DNA of 64,000 nt, taken from NCBI GenBank assembly GCA_036342255.1, contig JAZAUS010000012.1:1-64000 (forward strand), written 5' to 3'. The DNA comes from RUG11198 sp036342255 (GTDB lineage: Bacteria; Bacillota_I; Bacilli_A; RF39; UBA660). The stretch's first letter is position 1; every line of letters begins with the position of its first letter. The translations under genes and the position numbers were made by a program. The notes beneath the pieces are model-generated. The model was not told the DNA's origin, did not search any database, and saw only the letters and a program-made list of their open reading frames with translations. This document shows, in pieces, positions 46,901 through 55,238 of this stretch.

Positions 46901-48802
46901 AATGTAACAGTAACATTACAAAAAGATGGAAGCACTTATACATCAAGTGGAATGCGAGTCGCTCTGAGTACAAGTAGTTCCAGTAATACAAATAATTACT
47001 CGGCCACAGCAAACAGTACTTCCGGAGCTGCCTCATTCTCGAGTGCTGGATTACAGCGAATACTAGCTGGAACTACATATTATATATGGATTGGTAAAGA
47101 TTCCAACCATAAAACAGCAGATGATGCCATGGTATATAGTGGAGTAACAGTCACAGGTGCAACAGCCGCCACAGCAACTGCCAAATATTACACCATGACG
47201 ATATCATTAGACAACACAAAAATTAGTGTAAATGGAACTAATATAACTAATGGCAATACTGTCGTAGTAGCAGGAGGAACAGGAACAGCGGCAAACAATT
47301 TTGCACATACAATAGTAGCAACAGCCAATACTGGATATCAATTTGTAAGTGGAGCTACGATTTGGACTTATTCTGGAACAGCAACAATAGGTAGTGCAAC
47401 AACAGCAAGTACAACCATAAAAGCTGCAGCTGCTGGAACTCTAAAGGCTACAGCAACACCTATTAGTGTTGGAATCAATACAGATAATAAACTTCCATCA
47501 GCCACTAGCTGTAAAACAGCAGGAACAGATACAATTTATCAAGTATATAATGATGGCTATTATCTAGATAGTGCACACACAAAAAAAATGACAACAAGCG
47601 CAAACCCAATAAATGTACCATCAGCTACAGGATATAATTTTGGTGGGTACTGTAAGGTAACAACACGGCCATGTCCTAGTGGTGCTTTAGTAATTAGTTC
47701 AACAGGATATTTACAAACTGGAAATGTTGCCACAACATTTACAACCAATCAAACATGGACTGCTATTTGGACAAGAAACTTTACCTGTGCAGCAGCAAAA
47801 TCAAATACCACATATCAAGGTCAAAGCTGGTACACCAATTCTAATACTAATAATGGTTTTTGTGATTTATCATTAAATGCAACTGTAGGAGCATCAGGAG
47901 GAAATACATATAATAACGCAACTACTACAGGAACTGCAGGAGTATTAAATTACATAAAGAGTTATCCAAATAACACAAGTGCATTAAAAACAGAATACGA
48001 TTGTGGACTAATAACTGCAGTAGATACAAATTCAGGAACAGGTGGAACAGTAAGTGGAACTGCTACATATTGGTATACAACTGGAAAAGTATGGAATAGA
48101 ACAGCAAAAAATAGTTATGGTTTAGCAACAGGATCATACTGGTATTATGATGGTAGTTGGGCTGCAAGCGGCAATACAACTACATGGAATAGTGGAACAC
48201 CACCATATTTAACTGGTACAGGTGTTAAAAGAGAACTAATAAGAGCTATGTCATCAACAACCGCATATACAACAGGTCAACAAAATGCAACAAATACGGA
48301 TGCAGCTAAAACTGTAACAAATACAGTTTATAGTTGTGGAAATTCAACAAACTACTTAGTATCAACAGTTAATCAATTCAATTGGCATGGAAATACATCA
48401 AGTTCACAAGTATATTTTCACAGATATAGATGGTCAGCAGGTGCAAGTGGCAGAACAGCAGAATCTGTAGAAAATGATACTGTAGCAGCACAAACATGGT
48501 ACTTTAAGGCTTGTGGTGGAGCACATCATGGAAATAATAGATTAAAAGTTTGGGCTAATAGCTCATCAGCTGCTAAAATATATAATTATGAATCAGGTAA
48601 TACAAGTAATTTCAGTAGTGGAGCAGTAATAACTATAGCAGGTGGATATACATCATCAACTGGTTCAAATACTGGTACTAGAGTATATCATTTTGAAGAA
48701 TCATCACGTTGCGCTAAAAGAAATACATGTTCTGTAAGTACGAATGTAACAATACCATACATGTATAGACCACATATAAAAGTTAATATGAGTACATCAG
48801 CA
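37916..48802 (+). CDS. Giant repetitive surface protein (beta-helix-like, InlB-type repeats)
   Basis: The protein has about 3,629 residues and an N-terminal membrane anchor (about 8-30). An N-terminal domain shared with the preceding gene (about 60-185) is followed by an InlB/Listeria-Bacteroides-type repeat (about 205-290). From about 488 to 2,690 run four large blocks of short Gly/Thr/Asn-rich strand repeats (GTITVSSGTVTG, GIYNN), as in a parallel beta-helix. Each block starts with NYQN and ends with FNFYDGKITS...PNATY. The C-terminal part has two more InlB-like units (FAGWYDA near 2,965) and a cysteine-containing end domain, with no LPXTG motif. It is probably an adhesin. ATG 37916 follows GGAGGTG. 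The stop triplet is 48803-48805. Confidence 0.85.
39380..45990 (+). repeat. Four large tandem repeat blocks within the giant gene
   Basis: Blocks start at about 39380, 41816, 43190 and 44632. The last three are about 1.36-1.44 kb (roughly 455-480 codons) each; the first is about 2.4 kb and contains extra internal units. Each opens with NYQN(M/T)TT and a strand pair around (T/I)(V/I)(T/D)(L/I)DLNGK, then many roughly 20-residue Gly/Thr-rich units, then GTPST(T)(S/T)PLIKTTGT and FYDGK. DNA identity between blocks 2, 3 and 4 is high in places, so they may recombine. Confidence 0.85.
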
Positions 48803-48821
48803 TAACATATAATTATATAAA

Positions 48822-48857
48822 GTTAGAACTATTTCTTAATAAAGAAATAGTTCTAAC
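48822..48857 (+). repeat. Perfect 16-bp hairpin between the giant gene and its neighbour
   Basis: GTTAGAACTATTTCTT (48822-48837) and its exact reverse complement (48842-48857) are separated by AATA. Unlike the terminators in this window, no T tract follows in either direction. It may slow or partly stop transcription, or protect mRNA ends. Confidence 0.75.
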
Positions 48858-48880
48858 CAATAATATAGAAAGAGGTAAAC

Positions 48881-49693
48881 ATGAAAAGTATAAAAGATAT
48901 TTTAAAAAAGAAATATAAATTAATAGCAATATTATTCATAATATTTTTGATGATAATAATTATTTTATTAAATTTAAATAATAAAGATACTAAAGATAAT
49001 AAACCTAAAAAAACATATACAGATAAAATAGTCGAAAAAATAGAAGCAGGAAAAATAAAAAATATCTATTTAATAAATACCGAAAACTGTGAATTTTGTA
49101 TTTCATCAGATAATTATTTAAGATATTATCAAAAATTATTTGGATTTAAATATTTTACATACGATCTTGGAAAATTCTCTAAAAAAGAATCTAAAAAATT
49201 ACTTGATGCTACTGGATTTCCTAGGAAAGATTTAAGTCTACCAGCATTCATAATAATAAGAGATAGAGACAAAGGAAATGTATTAATAAATGAAGTAGAT
49301 GTAGAAAAAAGATTACAAGTATATTTAGAAGAAAACAATTTAATAGATAAAAAATTAATGGAAACAGAATTATATATAGATGATGTAGAATTTGAATCAA
49401 TGATAGATAATAATGAAAGATTTTTAATGTTTATAAGAAATGAAGAATATAAAGAATATGAAACAAGAGAAACAATATATAATTTAGCTATTAAATATAA
49501 TTTTAAATATTATACTTCTGTCTATATGTATAAAAATGGTGTATCAGCATCTGTATTTTTAAATAATTTAGTACCTAATCATAAAATGCCGATATTATAC
49601 TTAGTAGAAAATAAAAGAATAACAGATTATACCTCTTCTAATAATCAAGAAAAAATAGAAAAATTTTTAAAGAAACATAAGTTTATAAAATAA
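48881..49693 (+). CDS. Membrane-anchored tandem thioredoxin-like protein (one CxxC)
   Basis: The 270-residue protein has an N-terminal membrane segment (about 13-31). Two thioredoxin-like halves follow: the first (about 45-160) has a redox motif CEFC near residue 71 (LINTENCEFCISSDNYL) and a later cis-Pro-like SLPAFIIIRDRD. The second (about 165-270) has PILYLVENKRITDY but no cysteines. It probably acts outside the membrane on disulfides. The only cysteine-bearing large neighbour is the end domain of the giant protein directly upstream, a plausible client. This pairing is inference. The start follows AGAGGT. Confidence 0.7.
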   Translation: MKSIKDILKKKYKLIAILFIIFLMIIIILLNLNNKDTKDNKPKKTYTDKIVEKIEAGKIKNIYLINTENCEFCISSDNYLRYYQKLFGFKYFTYDLGKFSKKESKKLLDATGFPRKDLSLPAFIIIRDRDKGNVLINEVDVEKRLQVYLEENNLIDKKLMETELYIDDVEFESMIDNNERFLMFIRNEEYKEYETRETIYNLAIKYNFKYYTSVYMYKNGVSASVFLNNLVPNHKMPILYLVENKRITDYTSSNNQEKIEKFLKKHKFIK

Positions 49694-49721
49694 AAGTTAA
49701 GTAATTACTTAACTTTTATTT
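49688..49721 (+). terminator. Terminator
   Basis: A perfect 15-bp stem (49688-49702 with 49707-49721, loop AATT) overlaps the stop codon of the thioredoxin-like gene. The T residues lie in the 3' arm. Confidence 0.75.
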
Positions 49722-49779
49722 GACTATACATAAATATAAGTAAAATATTAATTAAACTATTTATCCTTTATCAAAAATG

Positions 49780-49788
49780 TGATATAAT
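49780..49788 (+). promoter_or_regulatory. Extended -10 promoter element of cdaA
   Basis: TGATATAAT lies 24 bases before the cdaA start. Confidence 0.55.
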
Positions 49789-49812
49789 TAAAAAAATAGA
49801 AAGAGGGATAGA

Positions 49813-50673
49813 ATGACTGTAAGTAGTTTTATTACAATTCTTCAGAAAATAATAGATATATCATTAGTATGGATATTAATATATTATGCTCTAAAAAGCT
49901 TAAAGAATAATATAAAGATGGTTTTAATATTTAAAGGAATAATAATAATTGTTGTTATAAAGATATTAAGTGATGTCTTGAATCTTACAACAGTTGGTTT
50001 ACTTCTTGAATATGTAATAATGTGGGGACCACTAGCCCTAATAATAATCTTTCAACCAGAAATTAGAAATTTACTTGAACACTTAGGAAGAAAACAAATT
50101 CTAACAAAACATCATATTTTAACAATGGATGAAAGAGAAAAAATGATTTATGAATTAATGAATGCCATCGAATATTTAAGAAAATCAAGAATAGGAGCCT
50201 TAATAGTAATAGAAAGAGATGTAAGCCTTAATGACTATATAGTTAGAAGTAAAGGCATATATGCAGATATTTCAAATGAATTATTAGTATCAATATTTTT
50301 CCCAAGGAATCCATTACATGATGGAGGAGTTATTATTCAAGGAAATAAAATAACAAGTGCTGGAGTAGTTTTCCCAATAAGTTTAAATACAAAAATAAAT
50401 AAAAGATTAGGAACAAGACATAGAGCAGCTCTTGGAATAAGTGAAGAATCCGATGCTATAGCAATTGTAGTTAGTGAAGAAACTGGAAAAATATCAATCG
50501 CCATAAGTGGAGTATTAAATCACGGATTATCTATTGATGATGCAAGAATGCTATTAGTAGAGGAATTAAGACCAAGAAAAGAAATATTATTAGATGATGA
50601 ATTTGAAGAAAATGAAGAAGAAATAGAAGATGGTATGGTTGAAAAGGATGGTGAAAATAATGAAACTAATTAA
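49813..50673 (+). CDS. cdaA: Diadenylate cyclase CdaA
   Basis: The 286-residue protein has three N-terminal membrane segments (about 10-85) and a cytoplasmic DAC domain that makes c-di-AMP from two ATP. Motifs are IIFQPEIRNLLEHLGR, PLHDGGVIIQGN near 170 (the usual DGA reads DGG) and GTRHRAALGISE near 200. The C-terminus is acidic. c-di-AMP controls potassium and osmolyte balance in Bacillota. It overlaps cdaR by 14 bases. The usual third gene, glmM, is not next to it here. Confidence 0.95.
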   Translation: MTVSSFITILQKIIDISLVWILIYYALKSLKNNIKMVLIFKGIIIIVVIKILSDVLNLTTVGLLLEYVIMWGPLALIIIFQPEIRNLLEHLGRKQILTKHHILTMDEREKMIYELMNAIEYLRKSRIGALIVIERDVSLNDYIVRSKGIYADISNELLVSIFFPRNPLHDGGVIIQGNKITSAGVVFPISLNTKINKRLGTRHRAALGISEESDAIAIVVSEETGKISIAISGVLNHGLSIDDARMLLVEELRPRKEILLDDEFEENEEEIEDGMVEKDGENNETN

Positions 50674-52027
50674 AAGTATCTTTTTTGCCATTGCAGCCGT
50701 ATTTGGTAATATATATAAATTAATAGATAGATTAATAATTGTTCCAATCACAAAAATAATGATATTCTTTAGTGATAGATTTGGAACAAGAACCGATAAA
50801 TTAGAAAAAATGTTAACAAGAAAAAATACTTTAGTATTTATATCACTTATACTAGCAGTATGTATATTTTTATATGTTGACAGTGAATCAACAATAATAA
50901 TTAATGATAGTGCTGAAGTATTATATGATCAAAAAGTAAAAGTTACATATAATAGTAATGCTTATGTAATAGAAGGATTACCAGAAGAAGTTGATGTAAC
51001 ACTAATAGGTCGTAGAGTAGATTTATATCTAGCAAAACAATTATCAAAAGGAAGTGTAACAGCAGACTTAACAAAACTAAAAGAAGGAAGCCACACCATC
51101 TCTTTAGATTATGATTGTTCAATAACCTCAGTAAATTACAAATTAGATCCATCTGTTGTAAATATTAATATTTATCCGAAAGTTAGCGAAACAAGAACTG
51201 CATCTATAGACATAATAAATAAAAATAAATTAGATAAAAAATTATCAGTAGGTGATGTAACACTTAACGAAAATGAAGTAGTTATAAAAGGAGCAGAACA
51301 TACTTTAAAAAAAGTATCGATTGTAAAAGCTTTAGTTGATATAAATAAATTAGTTGATCCAACAATTGGAGTAAGTGAATTAGATGATATAAAATTAGTA
51401 GCATATGATAGTGATGGAAATGTAGTAAAAAATATAGAAACAGAACCAAACAATCTATCAGCTAAAATAACAATTGAATCACCAAGAAAAGAAACACCAA
51501 TTAAAGTAATACCAACAGGAGATTTGGAATTTGGGAAAGCAATTGATAATATAACAACAAATATAGGAAAAGTAACTGTATATGGTGATCAAGATATACT
51601 TGATAAATTAGAATACTTACCAGTAGAAGTAGATGTAACAGGATTAAACGAAAGTAAAACATATGATGTAATTTTATCAAGGCCATCAGGTATTAAAGAA
51701 ATATCTAATACCAATATTAAAGTAACAGTTACATTAGGAGCAGAAATAACAAAAGAAATAAATGATGTCTTCATAGAGACAGTAAATCTAGATCCAAACT
51801 ATAAAGCAGTTGCAATAGGAGAGAATTCAAGTAAAACATCAATCATAGTAAAAGGAACAAAAAATGTAATTGAAGCAATTGATTCCACTATGGTTACAGC
51901 CCAAGTAGACTTAAAAGGATATAGTGAAGGAGATTATGAAGTAACAGTCAAAGCAACAGGTGATGATAATAAAGCAACATACTCTGCAAAAACTACTAAA
52001 ATAAAGATAAGGATAACAAAGAAATAG
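50660..52027 (+). CDS. cdaR: CdaR, YbbR-domain regulator of CdaA
   Basis: The 455-residue protein has an N-terminal membrane segment (about 55-73: TLVFISLILAVCIFLYVDSES) and an extracellular run of YbbR-type domains (repeats with LPEEVDVTLIGRR, VEVDVTGLNESKTYDV, and the closing AQVDLKGYSEGDYEVTVKATG). CdaR controls CdaA activity by direct contact. ATG 50660 after GGATGGTGAA is chosen over ATG 50630, which lies far inside cdaA. A strong terminator follows, where glmM often stands in bacilli. Confidence 0.9.
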   Translation: MKLIKSIFFAIAAVFGNIYKLIDRLIIVPITKIMIFFSDRFGTRTDKLEKMLTRKNTLVFISLILAVCIFLYVDSESTIIINDSAEVLYDQKVKVTYNSNAYVIEGLPEEVDVTLIGRRVDLYLAKQLSKGSVTADLTKLKEGSHTISLDYDCSITSVNYKLDPSVVNINIYPKVSETRTASIDIINKNKLDKKLSVGDVTLNENEVVIKGAEHTLKKVSIVKALVDINKLVDPTIGVSELDDIKLVAYDSDGNVVKNIETEPNNLSAKITIESPRKETPIKVIPTGDLEFGKAIDNITTNIGKVTVYGDQDILDKLEYLPVEVDVTGLNESKTYDVILSRPSGIKEISNTNIKVTVTLGAEITKEINDVFIETVNLDPNYKAVAIGENSSKTSIIVKGTKNVIEAIDSTMVTAQVDLKGYSEGDYEVTVKATGDDNKATYSAKTTKIKIRITKK

Positions 52028-52047
52028 AGAAATCTATTTCTTTTTTT
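52018..52047 (+). terminator. Terminator of cdaA-cdaR
   Basis: An 11-bp stem closed by a GAAA tetraloop (52018-52028 with 52033-52043) runs into a T tract; it starts at the cdaR stop codon. Confidence 0.9.
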
Positions 52048-52107
52048 ACCAAAAAATTACTTGTAAGTAAATTTATAAAAAAAGTTTAAAAAAAGACAAA
52101 AAAACCC

Positions 52108-52136
52108 TTGCAAAAGGCTTTTTTTTATAGTACAAT
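52108..52136 (+). promoter_or_regulatory. S10-spc operon promoter
   Basis: TTGCAA (52108-52113), 17 bases, TACAAT (52131-52136). The -35 sits in a small CCTT-GCAA-AAGG hairpin followed by eight T residues, so a terminator-like structure overlaps the promoter. Confidence 0.7.
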
Positions 52137-52142
52137 TACAAA

Positions 52143-52270
52143 CGTGTAGATGGCAAAGATGTGCAAAGTTGCTGATACGCCCGGTTAAGTTGTAGATTAT
52201 TTAAAAGGGTTGTCAGGTAATTTGTTCGGAGCTATGTCTATACTAGATATAGGCGAAAGGAGGAGTAAGT
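52143..52270 (+). promoter_or_regulatory. Structured-looking leader of the S10-spc operon
   Basis: About 125 bases lie between the predicted transcription start and rpsJ. In a very AT-rich genome this leader has GC-rich islands (GATACGCCCGGTT near 52175, GGTTGTCAGG near 52209, TTCGGAGC near 52225). A 7-bp hairpin (52236-52242 with 52248-52254) stands right before the AAAGGAGGAG ribosome site. Such leaders often bind a ribosomal protein (such as L4) to control the operon. That role is inferred. Confidence 0.5.
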
Positions 52271-52579
52271 ATGTCTAAAGAAAAAATAAGAATCAAATTA
52301 AAGGCATATGAACACCAAATAATTGATGAAGCTGCTGCTAAAATAGTAGCAACAGTAAAAAGATGTGGTGGAGAAGTAAGTGGTCCTGTACCATTACCTA
52401 CCAAAATCGAAAAGTTTACAATTCTTCGTGCTGTTCATAAATATAAAGATTCAAGAGAACAGTTTGAGATGCGTACACACAAAAGACTAATCGACATCAA
52501 TAACCCTAGTAAAGAAATCATAGATGCTTTAAAACATTTAGATTTACCTAGTGGTGTTGATATACAAATCAAATATTAG
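52271..52579 (+). CDS. rpsJ: 30S ribosomal protein S10
   Basis: The 102-residue S10 belongs to the 30S head and is also a Nus transcription factor partner. KIRIKLKAYEHQIIDEAAAKIV, SGPVPLPTKIEKFTILRAVHKYKDSREQFEMRTHKR and the end LPSGVDIQIKY are typical. It is the first gene of the S10-spc operon, with AAAGGAGGAG ahead of the ATG. Confidence 0.97.
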   Translation: MSKEKIRIKLKAYEHQIIDEAAAKIVATVKRCGGEVSGPVPLPTKIEKFTILRAVHKYKDSREQFEMRTHKRLIDINNPSKEIIDALKHLDLPSGVDIQIKY

Positions 52580-52590
52580 GAGGAAAGAAA

Positions 52591-53412
52591 ATGAAAGGAA
52601 TCTTAGGTCGTAAGATTGGAATGACTCAAGTTTTTGCTACAAGTGGTAAGTTAATTCCTGTAACAGTAATTGAAGTAGAGCCTAACATTGTTAGTCAAAT
52701 AAAAACAAAAGCTAATGATGGTTATGATGCAATTCAAATAGCTGCTATAGAGAAAAAAGACAAAAAAAGCAATAAACCTGAGACAGGTCATCTAAAGAAA
52801 GCTAATACAACACCTAAGCGCTTCTTAAAAGAAATTAGAGGTGTTGACGTTAGCAACTATACTTTAGGACAAGTGCTTAAAGCTGATGTATTTCAAGAAG
52901 GCGAAATGGTTGATGTAACTGGCACTTCTAAAGGAAAAGGAACACAAGGTGTTATCAAACGTTGGAATCAATCACGTGGACCAATGGGTCATGGTAGTCA
53001 ATATCATCGTGGTGTAGGTTCCCTAGGTACAATGTTACCAAAAAGAGTACTTCCAGGAAAACACATGCCTGGACGTATGGGTGGAGAACAAGTAACAGTT
53101 CAAAACTTAGAAGTAATAAAGGTTGATCTTGAAAATAATGTTATCTTAATTAAAGGAAATGTTCCTGGACCAAAAAAATCAATAGTATTTATTAAATCTG
53201 CTATAAAGAACATGGATAAAGTAAATAAACCATTAGAACTAGTTAGTTTTGAAACTGAAGAACCAGTTAAAGAAGAAGTCGCTACTAAAGAAGAACCAGT
53301 TGAAGAAGTAACTACTGAAGAAGTGACTGAAGAAACTAACGATGAAGAAACAAAAGAAGAAATAGCAGAAGAAGATACTAAAGAAGAATCACCAGAAAAA
53401 TCAGCTGAGTAA
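52591..53412 (+). CDS. rplC: 50S ribosomal protein L3 with acidic C-terminal tail
   Basis: L3 binds near the peptidyl transferase centre and starts 50S assembly. The body (residues 1-212) is canonical: MKGILGRKIGMTQVF, GTSKGKGTQGVIKRWNQSRGPMGHGSQYHR, LPGKHMPGRMGGEQVT. An added tail of about 60 residues is almost only Glu, Thr, Val, Lys and Asp in EEPVxEE-like repeats. The usual length is about 210. The tail is likely disordered and may contact other factors. The rest of the operon follows normally. Confidence 0.95.
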   Translation: MKGILGRKIGMTQVFATSGKLIPVTVIEVEPNIVSQIKTKANDGYDAIQIAAIEKKDKKSNKPETGHLKKANTTPKRFLKEIRGVDVSNYTLGQVLKADVFQEGEMVDVTGTSKGKGTQGVIKRWNQSRGPMGHGSQYHRGVGSLGTMLPKRVLPGKHMPGRMGGEQVTVQNLEVIKVDLENNVILIKGNVPGPKKSIVFIKSAIKNMDKVNKPLELVSFETEEPVKEEVATKEEPVEEVTTEEVTEETNDEETKEEIAEEDTKEESPEKSAE

Positions 53413-53458
53413 GCAAAAAAACATTTCGATAAAGTGATTTTAATAAGGAGGAATAATA

Positions 53459-54094
53459 ATGTCTAAACAAAAGATATTTAACCTTAAAGGTGAAAAGGTA
53501 AAGGATATAAATTTAAAAGATAACATATGGGATACAACTCCAAATGATGCTGTATTACATAATGCAATAGTATTAAATATGGCAAATACACGTCAAGCTT
53601 CAGCTTCAACAAAAACAAGAAGTGAAGTAAGAGGTGGAGGAAGAAAACCTTGGAGACAAAAAGGAACTGGTAATGCAAGACAAGGAAGTATCAGAGCAAC
53701 ACAATGGCGTGGTGGTGGAATTGTCTTTGGACCAAATCCAAACAAAAATTACAAAAAGAAAATGAATAAGAAAGAAAGAAGAATAGCTTTACTTTCAGCA
53801 TTATCTTATAAAGTAAAAGATAATGAATTAATAGTAGTTGAAAATTTAAAATTTGAAACTAGTAAAACTAAAGAAATGACAAATGTTCTAAAGACATTTA
53901 ATATTGATACAAATAAAGTATTAGTAGTAATAAATGAATTAGAAGATAATATTTGTTTAGCAGCAAGAAACTTAGCTAATGTTAAAGTAGTGCTACCAGA
54001 AGAAGTTAATTCTTTTGATTTAGTAAGTGCTGATAACATGATTATCACTACTGATGCTTTAAAGAAATTAGAGGAGGTGCTTTCTAATGACTAA
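53459..54094 (+). CDS. rplD: 50S ribosomal protein L4
   Basis: The 211-residue L4 has the tunnel loop (ASTKTRSEVRGGGRKPWRQKGTGNARQGSIRATQWRGG) intact and a normal C-terminal domain. In many bacteria L4 also represses its own operon through the leader. It is preceded by GGAGGA and overlaps rplW by 8 bases. Confidence 0.97.
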   Translation: MSKQKIFNLKGEKVKDINLKDNIWDTTPNDAVLHNAIVLNMANTRQASASTKTRSEVRGGGRKPWRQKGTGNARQGSIRATQWRGGGIVFGPNPNKNYKKKMNKKERRIALLSALSYKVKDNELIVVENLKFETSKTKEMTNVLKTFNIDTNKVLVVINELEDNICLAARNLANVKVVLPEEVNSFDLVSADNMIITTDALKKLEEVLSND

Positions 54095-54368
54095 TATCAA
54101 TTATGATAAAATATTCGCACCTGTAATAACAGAAAAAACAGCTGGATTAGAGCAAGAAGGCAAATATGTATTTAAAGTTGATGTAAGATCAAATAAAACA
54201 GAAATAAAACAATTAATTGAAAAAATATTCAATGTTAAAGTTGAAAAAGTAAATATAATGAATATACATCCTAAAGATAGAAGAGTAGGAAAGTATACAG
54301 GAAAAACAAATAGATATAAAAAAGCTATCGTTAAATTAGCTGAGGGAAGTACTATTAGTTTTGACTAA
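54087..54368 (+). CDS. rplW: 50S ribosomal protein L23
   Basis: The 93-residue L23 lies at the tunnel exit, where trigger factor and SRP dock. PVITEKTAGLEQEGKYVFKVD, NKTEIKQLIEKIFNVKVEKVN and the loop with GRRVGKYTGKTNRYKKAIV are typical. It starts inside the end of rplD. Confidence 0.96.
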   Translation: MTNINYDKIFAPVITEKTAGLEQEGKYVFKVDVRSNKTEIKQLIEKIFNVKVEKVNIMNIHPKDRRVGKYTGKTNRYKKAIVKLAEGSTISFD

Positions 54369-54386
54369 TATAAGGAGGAATAGAAA

Positions 54387-55220
54387 ATGGCTATAAGAGT
54401 ATTAAAACCTAATACAAATGCTCAAAGAGGAATGAGTTATTTGGTTAGTGATGAAATTACTAAAACAACTCCTGAAAAAAGTTTAGTTGTAACCAAGAAA
54501 AAGACTAATGGTCGTAATAACCAAGGAAAAATTACTGTAAGACATCGTGGCGGCGGTGTTAAGAGAAAATATCGTTTGGTTGATTTTAAAAGAGTTAAAG
54601 ATGGAATTAGTGCTAATGTAACTGCAATTGAATATGATCCAAATAGATCAGCAAATATTGCTTTAATAACATATGTTGATGGTACTAAATCATATATTCT
54701 TGCTCCTAAAGGACTTAAAGTAGGAGATGTTGTAGAATCAGGTGTTAAAACTGATGTTAAAACAGGTAATGCAATGGAAATAATGAATATTCCAGTAGGT
54801 ACTGTTATTCACAATATTGAACTTCGTCCTGGAAAAGGTGGACAACTAGCTAAAAGTGCTGGAACAAGTGCTCAAATATTAGGACGTGAAGGCAAGTATG
54901 TTTTAGTTAGATTATCAAGTGGAGAAACAAGAAAAATCCTAGGTACATGTCGTGCTACAATCGGTACTGTAGGAAATGAAGACTATTCACTTGTAAAAGT
55001 AGGAAAAGCTGGACGTAAAAGACACATGGGAATAAGACCTACCGTTCGTGGTTCTGTTATGAACCCTAATGATCACCCTCATGGTGGTGGTGAAGGTAGA
55101 GCTCCAGTTGGTAGAAGTGGACCAATGACTCCATGGGGTAAACCAGCACTAGGATTAAAAACTAGAAAAAATAAGAAACAATCAGATAAATATATTATAT
55201 CTAGACGTAAGAAAAAATAA
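54387..55220 (+). CDS. rplB: 50S ribosomal protein L2
   Basis: The 277-residue L2 is essential for subunit joining and peptidyl transfer. RHRGGGVKRKYRLVDFKR, ELRPGKGGQLAKSAGTSAQI and the functionally important MNPNDHPHGGGEGRAPVGR (His near 229) are all present. It has its own AAGGAGGA. Confidence 0.98.
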   Translation: MAIRVLKPNTNAQRGMSYLVSDEITKTTPEKSLVVTKKKTNGRNNQGKITVRHRGGGVKRKYRLVDFKRVKDGISANVTAIEYDPNRSANIALITYVDGTKSYILAPKGLKVGDVVESGVKTDVKTGNAMEIMNIPVGTVIHNIELRPGKGGQLAKSAGTSAQILGREGKYVLVRLSSGETRKILGTCRATIGTVGNEDYSLVKVGKAGRKRHMGIRPTVRGSVMNPNDHPHGGGEGRAPVGRSGPMTPWGKPALGLKTRKNKKQSDKYIISRRKKK

Positions 55221-55238
55221 TGAAAGGAAAAAATTGGT

